Below, piece after piece: positions 37,715 through 46,683 of a stretch of 64,000 nt of DNA. Under the pieces are notes generated by a model. The model was not told where the DNA came from. It did not search any database and was given only the letters and a program-made list of their open reading frames with translations. Both the position numbers and the translations under genes were made by a program. The DNA comes from an uncultured Chthonomonas sp. (GTDB lineage Bacteria > Armatimonadota > Chthonomonadetes > Chthonomonadales > Chthonomonadaceae): assembly GCA_903859705.1 (NCBI GenBank), contig CAIONQ010000032.1:1-64000 (forward strand). The letters are read 5' to 3'. Position 1 is the stretch's first letter, and each line of letters starts with the position of its first letter.

Positions 37715-39132
37715 CAGAATAGCTCCGGTATTGGGCGGCCCTTTGAGGCCAGATACACAGGTTTGCCGATGGATGTGGACATAGGCTTGCTGCGGTCTAT
37801 CCCCATCTTTTCGTAAACAGTTGCCGCATAATCATCGATGGTGTACGCCATGGAGCTTGTGATATACCCGCCATCTCTATCCGTGGCACCAACCACCTGC
37901 CCGCCCGGCACCCCTGCACCCGCAAACGCGAAGCTGAATGCGTTGGTCCAGTGATCGCGCCCCTGCCGGTCATTAATCCGCGGCGTGCGCCCAAACTCGG
38001 TTACAAAACACACCAGTGTATCGACCAGAAGACCGCGCTGATGCATATCTTCAATCAGGGCGGAGAATGCCTGATCAGTTGATCCCATCATCGGCCAGGT
38101 GCCAATGCCGAAGCGGCCGGCGCCGGGCCCACCATTGGGAATATTGGTATGCGACGTGGAGTAGATGGCATCATGATGATCCCAGTTCATATTGTTGCCG
38201 CCATCGTAAACCACAGATTTGCCATCGCGGTATGAGTGCATGGGCTCCCGTACGTCCACCGTAACCACACGCACCCCGGCCTCTATAAGCTTGCGCCCCA
38301 GCAGGTAACACTGTCCCCTGTGCCCAAGGCCGTACCGTTCGCGCACTGCGTCCGGCTCTGCACCCAGGTCAAATGCCTTGCGGGTTCTCACATTGGTAAG
38401 CATGTCCGCAGCCTGCTCTACCAGCGAGTGCATGGCCTCCGCATCACGAGACTTCGCCTGGCTAACCAGGCCCACATCCAGCGAGCTCAACAGATCGTGC
38501 CTGTCCTTAAACCGTCTTTCATCTATACCAGCAGCCAGCCCCAGGTTAGGAACTTTCCATTTAGGGTCGGCAGGGCTCGCTCCGGTTTTGAACACGGCAA
38601 ACCCGGGCGGCAGATACCCTACCCGAGACATGCTTGCCTGTTCATCAGTACCCGGAACCAGAATATTGGATGGCAGATACAGTGCGTTGGAGCCCAGTCT
38701 GCTGGCAATAACGGAGCTCATATCCGGCAATTCCACAGGGCCGCCGGGTGCCTCGCCAGAGTAGATGTATTGTGAGCCCAGTGGGTGAGAGTTGCCAATG
38801 CCCGGAGTTGGCTGCATCATGCAGCGCACCACAGTCAGGTGGTGCGCCAGTTTGGATGTCTTTGTTAGCAGCTCCGTAAACTGAATGCCCGGCACCGATG
38901 TGTTGATGGTTTTGAAGGGGCTGCGATGTTCCGCAGGTGCATCTGGCTTGGGATCAAAAGTATCGATTTGAGATACTCCGCCCTGTTCAAAAAGCACCAG
39001 AAGGCGTTTTGCTTTGCCTCCTGCTCCCGCTGCCATGGCAAAACTGCTTTCAGAAGAGCCGGTTAATGCGGCAGTTAAGGAGCCAAGCCCGATCCCGAGA
39101 AAGCTCCTGCGGTTTAATCCATGCAGATGCAC
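37714..39132 (-). CDS. DUF1501 family secreted protein, second copy
   Basis: 472 residues from a GTG start with GGGAGGG upstream. A Tat signal (NRRSFLGIGLGSLTAAL) leads into the DUF1501 body: LLVLFEQGGVSQIDTFDPKP, VVRCMMQPTPGIGNSHPLGS, VRVVTVDVREP, CFVTEFGRTPRINDRQGRDH and YTIDDYAATVYEKMGID. The final part of the family resembles sulfatase C-termini. It differs clearly from the copy at 5146-6600 and is translationally coupled to the DUF1549/1553 gene. The S9 peptidase gene lies 39 bases upstream on the same strand. Reaction unknown; export by Tat suggests folding or cofactor insertion in the cytoplasm. Confidence 0.9.
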   Translation of the reverse strand: MHLHGLNRRSFLGIGLGSLTAALTGSSESSFAMAAGAGGKAKRLLVLFEQGGVSQIDTFDPKPDAPAEHRSPFKTINTSVPGIQFTELLTKTSKLAHHLTVVRCMMQPTPGIGNSHPLGSQYIYSGEAPGGPVELPDMSSVIASRLGSNALYLPSNILVPGTDEQASMSRVGYLPPGFAVFKTGASPADPKWKVPNLGLAAGIDERRFKDRHDLLSSLDVGLVSQAKSRDAEAMHSLVEQAADMLTNVRTRKAFDLGAEPDAVRERYGLGHRGQCYLLGRKLIEAGVRVVTVDVREPMHSYRDGKSVVYDGGNNMNWDHHDAIYSTSHTNIPNGGPGAGRFGIGTWPMMGSTDQAFSALIEDMHQRGLLVDTLVCFVTEFGRTPRINDRQGRDHWTNAFSFAFAGAGVPGGQVVGATDRDGGYITSSMAYTIDDYAATVYEKMGIDRSKPMSTSIGKPVYLASKGRPIPELF

Positions 39133-39171
39133 TGCAACCCTCCCAACCCTGAACCAGGGAAGTCAACTCCC

Positions 39172-41313
39172 CTATTTGCCCCACATCTTAAAGGCATCGA
39201 AGAAAAACTCCATCATACGATCATGGTTGAGAGCCGTATGCCCCATATCTGGCCCAACCTGCACTTCAAACCCCTTCCGAGCCCGCTGCAGAGCCGTTAT
39301 AAGCTGCATGGCATTGTTAGGATGCACGTTGTCATCAGCGGTGCCGAAGTAGATCATTAGCCGCCCCTTAAGCTGCTCCACATACGTTACTGCTGCACCC
39401 GCTGTGTAACCAGAGCCATTCTCTTGCGGAACTCCCATATACCGCTCAGTGTACACCGTATCGTAGTTACGCCAATCGGTAACAGCAGACATGGCACAGG
39501 CAGCGGTATACACTTCGGGATGCCTCAACAGCGCCATGGCGGAGGCATACCCACCATAAGAGGTGCCCTGAATACCAACACGCGCCGTATCCACATATCC
39601 CCGTTGAATAATGGCCTTAACACCGGCGGCCTGGTCGTCGATATCCACCACTCCGAGCTTACCGTAGGTTGCCTGTTCAAATGCTCGACCACGGTTAGGA
39701 GTTCCCCGATTATCGAAGGAAGCAATCAGGAATCCAAGCCCAGTTTCCGCGTTGGGGCCGGAATATCGCTCACTCAGCACACTCACCGTCGGCCCACCAT
39801 ACACGCTTACTAAAAGCGGGTACTTTTTGGATGGATCAAAACCGGCGGGCTTATAGAGCAATCCGTAAAGATCCGTTTTGCCATCGGCCGCCTTGCACAC
39901 AATCAGCTCTGGTGCCGGAACCTTTAAAGCATCTACTTTCGATGTGTCCGATTTACCGAGCACTACTGGCTTTGCGCCAGTCTTCGCCTCCAGCAGCCGC
40001 GTTTCCGGTGCATGGTCGTGGCTTTCAGCCACATCCAAAAAGTGGGTTTCATCCGGAGATAGGGTTACAGAATGGGTGAGCGATACATCCGTAAGGCGCA
40101 CATCCTGCGCAGAGCCGGTAAGCGAAACACGATGCAGCTGAAGTTTCATGGCGTTATCGCCATCGTGCGCCATGTAAAACAGCTTGTCGCCTGCCTCATC
40201 CAGCCGAACGATATCTGCCACATCTGCTGACAGTTGCGTAACAGGGCGGATCAGCTTGCCAGACATATCATATAAATAGAAGTTCTTGTAGCCAGATCGT
40301 CCGGAGGTAATCAGAAACCGCTTGCCATCCGCCAGAAATGAAAATGGCGGCAGGTTCTCTGTATAGCCGCTTGGGTTGGCTTCCCTCACTACCACGCGCG
40401 ATGCCCCGGTAGCAGGGTCGGCGGCGGTAATCTCCATTACCTTCTGCAGTCTATCCGTTCGGTTGTACAGCAGTTCCTTGCCGTCTGGCGACCAGCGCAC
40501 ATTGTAAACATAGTAGCCAGGCACATCGTTGTTCGCTGGTTTGCCATCGCGGGTATCTACGCGCGTAGTTTTCTTGGTCGCCAAATCATAAACAAATATA
40601 TCTGCTGTTGGGTTGGGGGCTCCGGCCTTGGGGTAGGCTTCTGTATCCAGGCCATCCTGCACGCCAGAAACGTTGTTCAGCGTGTAAAAGTCGATGACTT
40701 TGCTCTCATCAAATCGGTAATAAGCCAGCTTTTTGCTATCTGGCGACCACCAGAACGCGGAGCGCTGTTCCAGCTCCTCACCGTAAACCCAGCTTGCAGT
40801 TCCATACTTTATGCGCGTTTGCACACTTCCATCGGTGGTTACTGCAGATGCGTTCTTATCGGATTCTGCATCCATCACCCACAGATTACGATCTTTATAA
40901 ACCGCCTTGAGCTTTCCATCCGGCGAGTCTACCGATGTGGCCTGGCGCCCTCTGCCCGGGCCGCCACCTCTGAATCGTCGACCACCGCCACCACCTGCCG
41001 GAGCCTTTGTATCGCTCTCCTTCACTTCGCCATAGGTTCCTGCCGCAATATCATACCTAACCTGCTTGCCCGCTTTGCGCAGCACTACGCCCTTGCCATC
41101 GGCCGTAAACGAGGCTCCCGGGCCACTTTGCATCACCGCAAATCGCGCATCGCTTACCTGCTGGCTGAATGCACGGTAAGCGCTGTAAGTTGGAGCGCTC
41201 GGCAACCTATCCTGCGCGAATGCTGCCACGGAAATCGCGAGCAAGCCAAATGCTGCACTGATTGTTGTAAGATTGGATTTGCAAAGAAAGAATGAAGGCT
41301 GATTGATGGGCAT
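39172..41313 (-). CDS. S9 family prolyl oligopeptidase / DPP-IV-like peptidase
   Basis: 713 residues from the ATG at 41313, which starts a signal peptide (TISAAFGLLAISVAAFA). The N-terminal part is a DPP-IV-type beta-propeller (RFRGGGPGRGRQATSVDSPD, GEELEQRSAFWWSPDSKKLA, YVYNVRWSPDGKELLYNRTD). The C-terminal alpha/beta hydrolase has the nucleophile in GIQGTSYGGYASAM (Ser about 585), the acid in GTADDNVHPNNAM (Asp about 659) and His in MGHTALNH (about 691). It should remove dipeptides, often Xaa-Pro, from the N-terminus of peptides in the periplasm. It is the first gene of the five-gene operon with DUF1501, DUF1549/1553, cytochrome-WD40 and GH78, which hints at combined protein and pectin use. 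Confidence 0.92.
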   Translation of the reverse strand: MPINQPSFFLCKSNLTTISAAFGLLAISVAAFAQDRLPSAPTYSAYRAFSQQVSDARFAVMQSGPGASFTADGKGVVLRKAGKQVRYDIAAGTYGEVKESDTKAPAGGGGGRRFRGGGPGRGRQATSVDSPDGKLKAVYKDRNLWVMDAESDKNASAVTTDGSVQTRIKYGTASWVYGEELEQRSAFWWSPDSKKLAYYRFDESKVIDFYTLNNVSGVQDGLDTEAYPKAGAPNPTADIFVYDLATKKTTRVDTRDGKPANNDVPGYYVYNVRWSPDGKELLYNRTDRLQKVMEITAADPATGASRVVVREANPSGYTENLPPFSFLADGKRFLITSGRSGYKNFYLYDMSGKLIRPVTQLSADVADIVRLDEAGDKLFYMAHDGDNAMKLQLHRVSLTGSAQDVRLTDVSLTHSVTLSPDETHFLDVAESHDHAPETRLLEAKTGAKPVVLGKSDTSKVDALKVPAPELIVCKAADGKTDLYGLLYKPAGFDPSKKYPLLVSVYGGPTVSVLSERYSGPNAETGLGFLIASFDNRGTPNRGRAFEQATYGKLGVVDIDDQAAGVKAIIQRGYVDTARVGIQGTSYGGYASAMALLRHPEVYTAACAMSAVTDWRNYDTVYTERYMGVPQENGSGYTAGAAVTYVEQLKGRLMIYFGTADDNVHPNNAMQLITALQRARKGFEVQVGPDMGHTALNHDRMMEFFFDAFKMWGK

Positions 41314-41457
41314 GTACCGTTCCCTGTCTGAAGTCGGAAAGTCTGCATTTTCGCCACAGACGCCGGAGCGAAAAGTTATTACGTGATGGTACCCGTTCAA
41401 GAGCAGGTTCTCAAATCCCCCGGCGGCCCAATCAAGCAGTTTGTCATCAAAACAAAA

Positions 41458-41500
41458 GGCCCCACCCTTATTGCAGGTAAGACTGCATCGGGGTGGAGCC
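41458..41500 (-). terminator. intrinsic terminator
   Basis: On the minus strand, GGCTCCACCC pairs with GGGTGGGGCC around a loop containing a small TGCAG/CTGCA hairpin, and TTTTGTTTTG follows. It lies after the secreted-protein gene that ends at 41533. Confidence 0.8.
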
Positions 41501-41532
41501 TGGCATACAGATTTCGGGCCAACGCCATGAAC

Positions 41533-42384
41533 TCAGTTTGCTGTTCGATATCCACAGAAAATATCGATATCATCTTTCTTAGTTGGCACCCAGTTCTTCC
41601 GAACAAACTTGAGTGAGGCAACACCAGCCTCGGGCTGGGATGGGCCCGACCAAACCACCGCACCCACAGGCAGTTTGGCTACGGAAGCACCGTTTGCCTT
41701 GCCACTACCGGTGGCAGCCATTTTTAACTGAATTGCGTGAATTGGTGTTTGCACCCGGCTATTCTTAAACACTACTGTAACCTCAGTACTGCCGATTGGT
41801 CCATGCCAGGAAGCACCTGTGTGAAGCACATAGGCCGCCTCTTTCACTTCACCTGGTTTCCCATCGATCGATGCAAGCCCACCGCCAATATCCTGCGTGT
41901 ACAGGTCGCGCACATGCAGGGTTTCGTTCGCTTTAAAGCTCACCATCTTTGTGTGCCAGTACTCGCCACCCTTATTGGCACGCACAAGGCCCGTTTTTGC
42001 AGGTTTGCCACTTACCCACGATTTGAAACTGGTAAACGTTGTTTGCGGAGGCGTCCTCGCAATATCGTCCTTGCTTCGCTCTTCATCGGGGTCCATCGCA
42101 CCAATTCCCCGATCAGGAAAGCCCATGCGCACGGTGCATGCTGGCCCATGGTTGGTAAATGTAAAATCACAATCTACTTTAACGGCATCTTCACCCACCA
42201 GAATGCGTATTTTCTCCGCTTCCATGGTTACGCTGGGATGCCCGTTTAGCAGCCCGGGGCTGCCGCCCATCGCAATTCCGCCATCATTGGGGAAGGCATA
42301 AGCTATTGGACTGTTAATCACAAGAGCAGTAATGGCTATCACTGCATAAGAAACTGCCGCAGGTCGAAACCCTGAGCGGAACAT
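41533..42384 (-). CDS. secreted protein, possibly DUF4424-like
   Basis: 283 residues from the ATG with GAGGA six bases upstream. A signal peptide (VSYAVIAITALVINSPIAYA) is followed by FPNDGGIAMGGSPGLLNGHP and ITMEAE-type beta strands such as VKVDCDFTFTNHGPACTVRM. The mixture of a leading Gly-rich segment, an 'extended' Ig-like beta domain and the phrase MGFPDRGIG recalls DUF4424 proteins of unknown role, but the match is from memory and weak. There is no transmembrane anchor at the C-terminus. A terminator follows at 41458-41500, and the gene appears to be transcribed alone. Function unknown. Confidence 0.65.
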   Translation of the reverse strand: MFRSGFRPAAVSYAVIAITALVINSPIAYAFPNDGGIAMGGSPGLLNGHPSVTMEAEKIRILVGEDAVKVDCDFTFTNHGPACTVRMGFPDRGIGAMDPDEERSKDDIARTPPQTTFTSFKSWVSGKPAKTGLVRANKGGEYWHTKMVSFKANETLHVRDLYTQDIGGGLASIDGKPGEVKEAAYVLHTGASWHGPIGSTEVTVVFKNSRVQTPIHAIQLKMAATGSGKANGASVAKLPVGAVVWSGPSQPEAGVASLKFVRKNWVPTKKDDIDIFCGYRTAN

Positions 42385-42795
42385 TTTTGTCCTCTTTCCA
42401 TTGAAGAAAAGGTGTGATTGAGAAAGTGAGTTTGCCGGTTGCCCCAACCCATTAGTAAGGGCAGTATCCGAAATTCGGCACGAACACAACGGCGGGCAGG
42501 TCCGTAATATGGCTTTCGTACGTGCCAGCAGTTGTCTGTGCTGCTTCTGCCAGACGAAGCTACCGCAGCACAGGTTTCACGTCTTTGTTGTGCCTTATTA
42601 CCGAATTCACAATAACGGAATTATGGCTGAGTTCTGTCGCCACCACCGCTACGCAGATGCGTTCGTACAGAAAGCTACCAGCCGCTGTTGCATGCTTCGC
42701 AACAAAATAGGGGCAGCCAGAATGCCTGCCGCGCAGTATCGATACCCACGCATGCAAAAAACAATCCAGCTGCCCCTATTCTGTTTAAGCCACAA
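42385..42795. other. gene-free intergenic region
   Basis: About 410 bases between two minus-strand genes. It contains a 12-bp inverted repeat (42706-42780) that probably ends the oxidoreductase transcript, and the promoter region of the 41533-42384 gene. No coding potential was recognised. Confidence 0.55.
42706..42780 (-). terminator. long-loop inverted repeat after the oxidoreductase gene
   Basis: Perfect 12-bp arms (AATAGGGGCAGC and GCTGCCCCTATT) are separated by 51 bases. On the minus strand the distal arm is followed by TTTGTT. It begins 15 bases after the oxidoreductase stop codon. Confidence 0.55.
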
Positions 42796-43926
42796 TTACA
42801 GCGGCAGCACATCTACCCATTTGCGCTCAGCACTGGCTTCGATCACCGCATCGATCACCAGCTGCGAACGCAGCCCATCTGTAAGATCCGGGCTGATTGT
42901 TTTTGCACCATCACGAATTGCACTCACCCAACGGTAGGTATTGTTAACACCATTCAGGCGGCCAGGGCGGAAGAAATCTTCATCATCCGGGCCGATTTCG
43001 GTGTGGGCAACCGTATCTTCGATGCTAAAGGTTTCCCAGCGGTTTTCGCCCACCTTAAGTGCCTTAAGAGAGGTGCCGGTATGCGTGGCCAGGAACCGAA
43101 GACGGCCAGCCATGCCGTAAACTTCCAGCTCCTGATGCTGTACATACGTTGCCTGGAAGGCAACCCAGCTTGTGTGGAAAATACCCTGTGCACCGCTCTT
43201 GAACTCTGCAAGAAAGGCACATGAGTCATCATTGCGATCCCCAACGCGAGGGTCTTCAGAACGCACCTTCAACAACGGTGAGCCTTCGGGCCGAATAACC
43301 GTCATGCTGGAGGTAGTAACGCTGGAGAAATCTTCGCCAGTTGCATACCAGGCAAGATCGATGAGGTGCGAGCCGAGATCTCCCAGAATTCCGGAGCCAG
43401 ACTGCGAGCGAGACCCTCGCCAGTTCGGCGAGCCAGATAGGCCAAAGCCACCATGATACTGGCCAGAAACATGCAGCACATCCCCAATAAAGCCCTCTGC
43501 AATCAGCTGCTTCATTTTCTGTGCAGCTGGGTTGGACCTATAAGGGAAGTTGCACATGCCAAGCAGGCCATTATCCGCGGCGGTTTTTGCCATCTCGCGC
43601 GCTTCCGTTGCATTCATTGCAACAGGCTTTTCGGTATTCACATGGATTCCCCTTTTGAGCGCCTCCATGGTTGCCGGGTGATGAACAACGTTTGGCGTAC
43701 AGACAATAACGCCATCCGGTTTCACTTCATCCATCATCTGGCAGTAATCCGTATACATTGGGATCTCTTTGCCAGAGCCATACTTCTCGGCTACAGCACC
43801 GGGATCGCGCGGTTTGCTGGCACATAGCGCCACAATCTCTGCGTCCGGGTGTGCAAGCAAAGCGGGCAAGTGCCAGTAATCCACCCACCAGCTCGGACCA
43901 ATAATGCCAATTCGTACCTTGCTCAA
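42796..43926 (-). CDS. Gfo/Idh/MocA family NAD(P)-dependent oxidoreductase
   Basis: 376 residues from a TTG start with GAGGGGG upstream. The N-terminal Rossmann fold is visible (KVRIGIIGPSWWVDYWHLPA, then AEIVALCASKP), followed by the family signature HHPATMEALKRGIHVNTEKP, in which EKP is the conserved catalytic-site motif. The C-terminal half has the alpha/beta substrate domain (SQSGSGILGDLGSHLIDLAW). These enzymes oxidise or reduce sugar or inositol derivatives with NAD(P). There is no signal peptide, so it is cytoplasmic. It is not in an operon. The substrate is not deducible, but the surrounding carbohydrate genes suggest a sugar. Confidence 0.9.
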   Translation of the reverse strand: MSKVRIGIIGPSWWVDYWHLPALLAHPDAEIVALCASKPRDPGAVAEKYGSGKEIPMYTDYCQMMDEVKPDGVIVCTPNVVHHPATMEALKRGIHVNTEKPVAMNATEAREMAKTAADNGLLGMCNFPYRSNPAAQKMKQLIAEGFIGDVLHVSGQYHGGFGLSGSPNWRGSRSQSGSGILGDLGSHLIDLAWYATGEDFSSVTTSSMTVIRPEGSPLLKVRSEDPRVGDRNDDSCAFLAEFKSGAQGIFHTSWVAFQATYVQHQELEVYGMAGRLRFLATHTGTSLKALKVGENRWETFSIEDTVAHTEIGPDDEDFFRPGRLNGVNNTYRWVSAIRDGAKTISPDLTDGLRSQLVIDAVIEASAERKWVDVLPL

Positions 43927-44037
43927 AGCAATTTCCCCCTCAATTTAAGTGCGATGTGGCAAGCCTATACTACCTGCCGTTACCGCCAAAGTTATTCTGT
44001 AAATTAAGGTTAGACTCCTGCGGAGGGGAGCACACGT

Positions 44038-44151
44038 ATGCAAACACCATGGATTAATGTATCCGCGACGGTTGATATGATTGCTGACATCACTTTGCGG
44101 CTCAAAGAGATCTACAAATCAGGCGTAGATGCAGACCATGCGGGCTGTTAA
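44038..44151 (+). CDS. possible small protein of 37 residues
   Basis: An ATG with a very good ribosome site (GGAGGGGAG, eight bases upstream) opens a frame encoding 37 residues. It begins MQTPWINVSATVDMIADITL and ends with a Cys after an amphipathic helix-like stretch (RLKEIYKSGVDADHAG). The composition is protein-like and there is no signal peptide or membrane segment. No family is recognised. It could be a real small protein, a leader peptide for the downstream GT4 gene, or the remnant of a longer gene. The GT4 promoter lies after it, so it would need its own upstream promoter, which I could not identify. Confidence 0.4.
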   Translation: MQTPWINVSATVDMIADITLRLKEIYKSGVDADHAGC

Positions 44152-44219
44152 CCTTTTCACATCGCCTCTTACAAACTCAAATAAGCGCATCTGTTGCATG
44201 CCCGTAGCGTTATTGTTAT

Positions 44220-44248
44220 TTGACAGGCAACCGGCATAACGCTATAAT
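44220..44248 (+). promoter_or_regulatory. consensus sigma70 promoter for the GT4 gene
   Basis: TTGACA and TATAAT are separated by exactly 17 bases, a full match to the sigma70 consensus. The expected start near 44255 gives a leader of about 78 bases. A promoter this strong suggests high or constitutive expression. Confidence 0.85.
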
Positions 44249-44332
44249 GAGCGTGCTCAGCAGCAGGTCGACTTGCTATTCTCTGAACGCTGTTTCACGC
44301 TCAGATCCGACTTCTGCGGGAAAGTTCACAGG

Positions 44333-45580
44333 ATGCGAATTGCACTCTTTTCTGAATGTTACAGTCCTGTAGCCAACGGAGTTGTCACCTCCGTGGCGAC
44401 GTTGCGGAACGAACTTCGTGCTCAGGGCCATAAGGTGTATTTGTTTGCCCCCGGCACTCGCCAACCCGGCGATGACGAGGATATTTTCCGCCTGCCCGAG
44501 CTGCCATTTCCTCGCCACCCGTACCATATGGCGAGGCCATTTCCACGTTTGCACTTCGATTTTGCATCTCTACAGGCAGATGTTATTCATTGCCATCACC
44601 CATTTACTGTTGGCCGCCTTGGCTCAGACATTGCCCGTAAATATGGGCTACCGATGGTTTACACAGCCCACTCGTTGTACGATAGCATGGCCCAAAATGC
44701 AAAATCGCCCATCGTTCGCACAATGAGCGAAAAGGCCGCCCTGGGCGTAGTGCGGCGCTTCTGTTCCAAAGCCGATTACGTTATCACGCCATCCAGATAC
44801 ACCCGCGATGCCCTGAAGCAAAACGGTATTCAAAACCGATTTGCCGTTATCCCCAGCGGAGTTACGGCCCCTGTTGCCTCGCCCGGTGCCCGCGAACGCG
44901 TACGTGAAAGTTTGCATGTAGCGCCGGATGCACCACTGATGCTGTTTATTGGCCGCCTTGGGCCCGAGAAGCATGTGGATATTTTGATACACATGACGAA
45001 GCTGCTGGCAGATCGTAAACTTCCCGCTTCCCAGGCTAACTTTAAACTCGCTCTTGTTGGGGATGGCATGTCTCGAGAAGAGCTGGAGCTCATGGGGCAG
45101 GAGCTCGGAATATCCGATAGACTGCTGTTTTTAGGGGAGCGCCCCCATGCCGAAGTGGGTGACTTCTATAGTGCTGCCGACCTGTTTACCTTTAGCAGCC
45201 CATCCGAAACACAGGGATTGGTGCTGGTGGAAGCGATGCTGGCTGGCTTGCCGTGCGTGGCTGCCGATTACGGTGGCCCACGAGAAATTGTGCTTCAAAA
45301 CGAAACCGGTATAAGAGTGCCTCTAGAGCCAAAAGCCTTTGCTTCTGCCGTCGAGAGGCTGCTGCTAAACCCGAGAGAGGCCCGCAAAATGGGCCAGAGT
45401 GGCATGAAGCGTGCGGAGCGATACTCACCACAAAACATGGCAGCCGCCGTTATGGAAGTGTATGAAAACGTGGTGCGCCTGCCAAGGCGCGCTCAAAAGC
45501 CGCGCAAGCCCTTGCTTCCCCGGCACGTGCCAACAGTTACCGATGGCCGGGTAAAAACACCTCGCCGCCGTGCCCGTTAG
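44333..45580 (+). CDS. GT4 family glycosyltransferase
   Basis: 415 residues from the ATG that begins the canonical N-terminus (MRIALFSECYSPVANGVVTS); an upstream in-frame start would add 20 unrelated residues. The N-terminal Rossmann domain contains DVIHCHHPFTVGRLG and YTAHSLYDSM. The C-terminal domain has the nucleotide-sugar-binding motifs LFIGRLGPEKHVDILI and SSPSETQGLVLVEAMLAGLP, the latter carrying the E-x7-E pair. This is the retaining GT-B family 4 layout found in mannosyl- and glucosyltransferases of glycolipid or polysaccharide synthesis, close to the diacylglycerol glycosyltransferase type. The C-terminus is Arg/Lys-rich (RRAQKPRKPLLPRH) and may bind the membrane. The last 4 bases overlap the convergent HExxH gene. 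Confidence 0.9.
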   Translation: MRIALFSECYSPVANGVVTSVATLRNELRAQGHKVYLFAPGTRQPGDDEDIFRLPELPFPRHPYHMARPFPRLHFDFASLQADVIHCHHPFTVGRLGSDIARKYGLPMVYTAHSLYDSMAQNAKSPIVRTMSEKAALGVVRRFCSKADYVITPSRYTRDALKQNGIQNRFAVIPSGVTAPVASPGARERVRESLHVAPDAPLMLFIGRLGPEKHVDILIHMTKLLADRKLPASQANFKLALVGDGMSREELELMGQELGISDRLLFLGERPHAEVGDFYSAADLFTFSSPSETQGLVLVEAMLAGLPCVAADYGGPREIVLQNETGIRVPLEPKAFASAVERLLLNPREARKMGQSGMKRAERYSPQNMAAAVMEVYENVVRLPRRAQKPRKPLLPRHVPTVTDGRVKTPRRRAR

Positions 45581-46578
45581 CGCGACTTCGGCCGGAGAGG
45601 GTGATTGCGCGTTCTAAAGGCGTTCCACTTCTGCTGCCGCCACAATAGCGCCTGTTCCACCGTTTTTTGCATCCCTTTATTAATGAGAAACTGGTGTATT
45701 GTTGGCCAGGCAGCAACTCCCCGTGTGCGCATAGCCCAGTATGCAAGCTCAAACTCAATTACATAATCCGGCACGCGCCTATCGGCAAGCAATCCATGCA
45801 GTTTCACTGTTTTGTTTGCCGCAAACCAATAGGATGTGCCCGTTTGCCGCAGGGATGCATTGAGCCACTCCACAGCAAACACAGGCTCTCCTTGCCCTGC
45901 ACCTATCCGCTGAAACATACGGTGTGCTACCTTCCGCAACTCTTCCATATCTCGGCATCCCGGCACATTGGTAACTCGCTCGGCCCATATAATATCAACT
46001 ACTGAGGCCGTTACGTTCTTTCTATACTCAATATCTCCGCAATGCTTGCTGTACACCGCTTCCCAGTTGGCTTTGCGCCAAACTTCCGCTGCCTCCTCAA
46101 CAGGGGCCAGCCCTCGTTTGGCAAGCTCCTTATCCACTACCCCACCCCGATGCGGATCGGAGTACCGTTTTGGTAAACCACTTCCAAAGCCATGCACATA
46201 GTGCGCCAGCTCATGCGCGATAGTGCCATCCACAACAAACGCAGGCACCTCTTCGAGGGCGAACAGGCGATTTATCAGGATAATTGTCTTGCCATTGCGG
46301 GCAGCAATCGAGCCGAAACGATACCTAGCCCGGATACCAAACCGAATAACTATGGGGTACCCGCTAGGCAAATCAGGGTAATGCACACGAATGATAGTGC
46401 GCATGCGGTCCTCAAGCCATGCATCGGTGCGCATATTCTGGTACGCTGGGCCACCATCACCAATTGGCAGATCGTCTGTTTCATCTGTTTCACTGCCACT
46501 TTCGGTGTCATCGTTCATATCGCAGTCGTTCTCGGCTTCACCGTCAAACAGGTTAAGTTCGCCCTGCTCTTTTGCCAT
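45577..46578 (-). CDS. HExxH metalloprotease-like (SprT-like) protein
   Basis: 333 residues from ATG 46578; the frame stays open upstream to a weak TTG, but that part would overlap the LptD-like gene. An acidic N-terminus (DMNDDTESGSETDETDDLP) precedes a folded domain with IVIRFGIRARYRFGSIAARN and the zinc motif GTIAHELAHYVHGFG. A possible third ligand lies in SDPHRGGVVDKELAKRGL. The strand-then-HELAH layout resembles SprT-like or YgjP-type zincins, which act on protein substrates near DNA or ribosomes, but the length and tail are atypical. A C-terminal section (VEWLNASLRQTGTSYWF) is not assigned. There is no signal peptide, so it is cytoplasmic. Its 3' end overlaps the GT4 gene by four bases. 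Confidence 0.65.
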   Translation of the reverse strand: MAKEQGELNLFDGEAENDCDMNDDTESGSETDETDDLPIGDGGPAYQNMRTDAWLEDRMRTIIRVHYPDLPSGYPIVIRFGIRARYRFGSIAARNGKTIILINRLFALEEVPAFVVDGTIAHELAHYVHGFGSGLPKRYSDPHRGGVVDKELAKRGLAPVEEAAEVWRKANWEAVYSKHCGDIEYRKNVTASVVDIIWAERVTNVPGCRDMEELRKVAHRMFQRIGAGQGEPVFAVEWLNASLRQTGTSYWFAANKTVKLHGLLADRRVPDYVIEFELAYWAMRTRGVAAWPTIHQFLINKGMQKTVEQALLWRQQKWNAFRTRNHPLRPKSR

Positions 46579-46683
46579 CTGGCTATAGTGCCCCCCTGTG
46601 CATACTTCATGCGCAACTCGTGCGCTGAATCGCTCATGCGCTATAATAGGATACTCTCGTGTGCTTGCATTAAGAGGTTTTTC

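Larger units (their letters stand above)
43927..44332. other. intergenic region with small ORF and promoter
   Basis: About 405 bases separate the divergent oxidoreductase and GT4 genes. It holds a possible 37-residue gene (44038-44151) and a consensus sigma70 promoter (44220-44248) for the GT4 gene. No other structure was seen. Confidence 0.6.
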
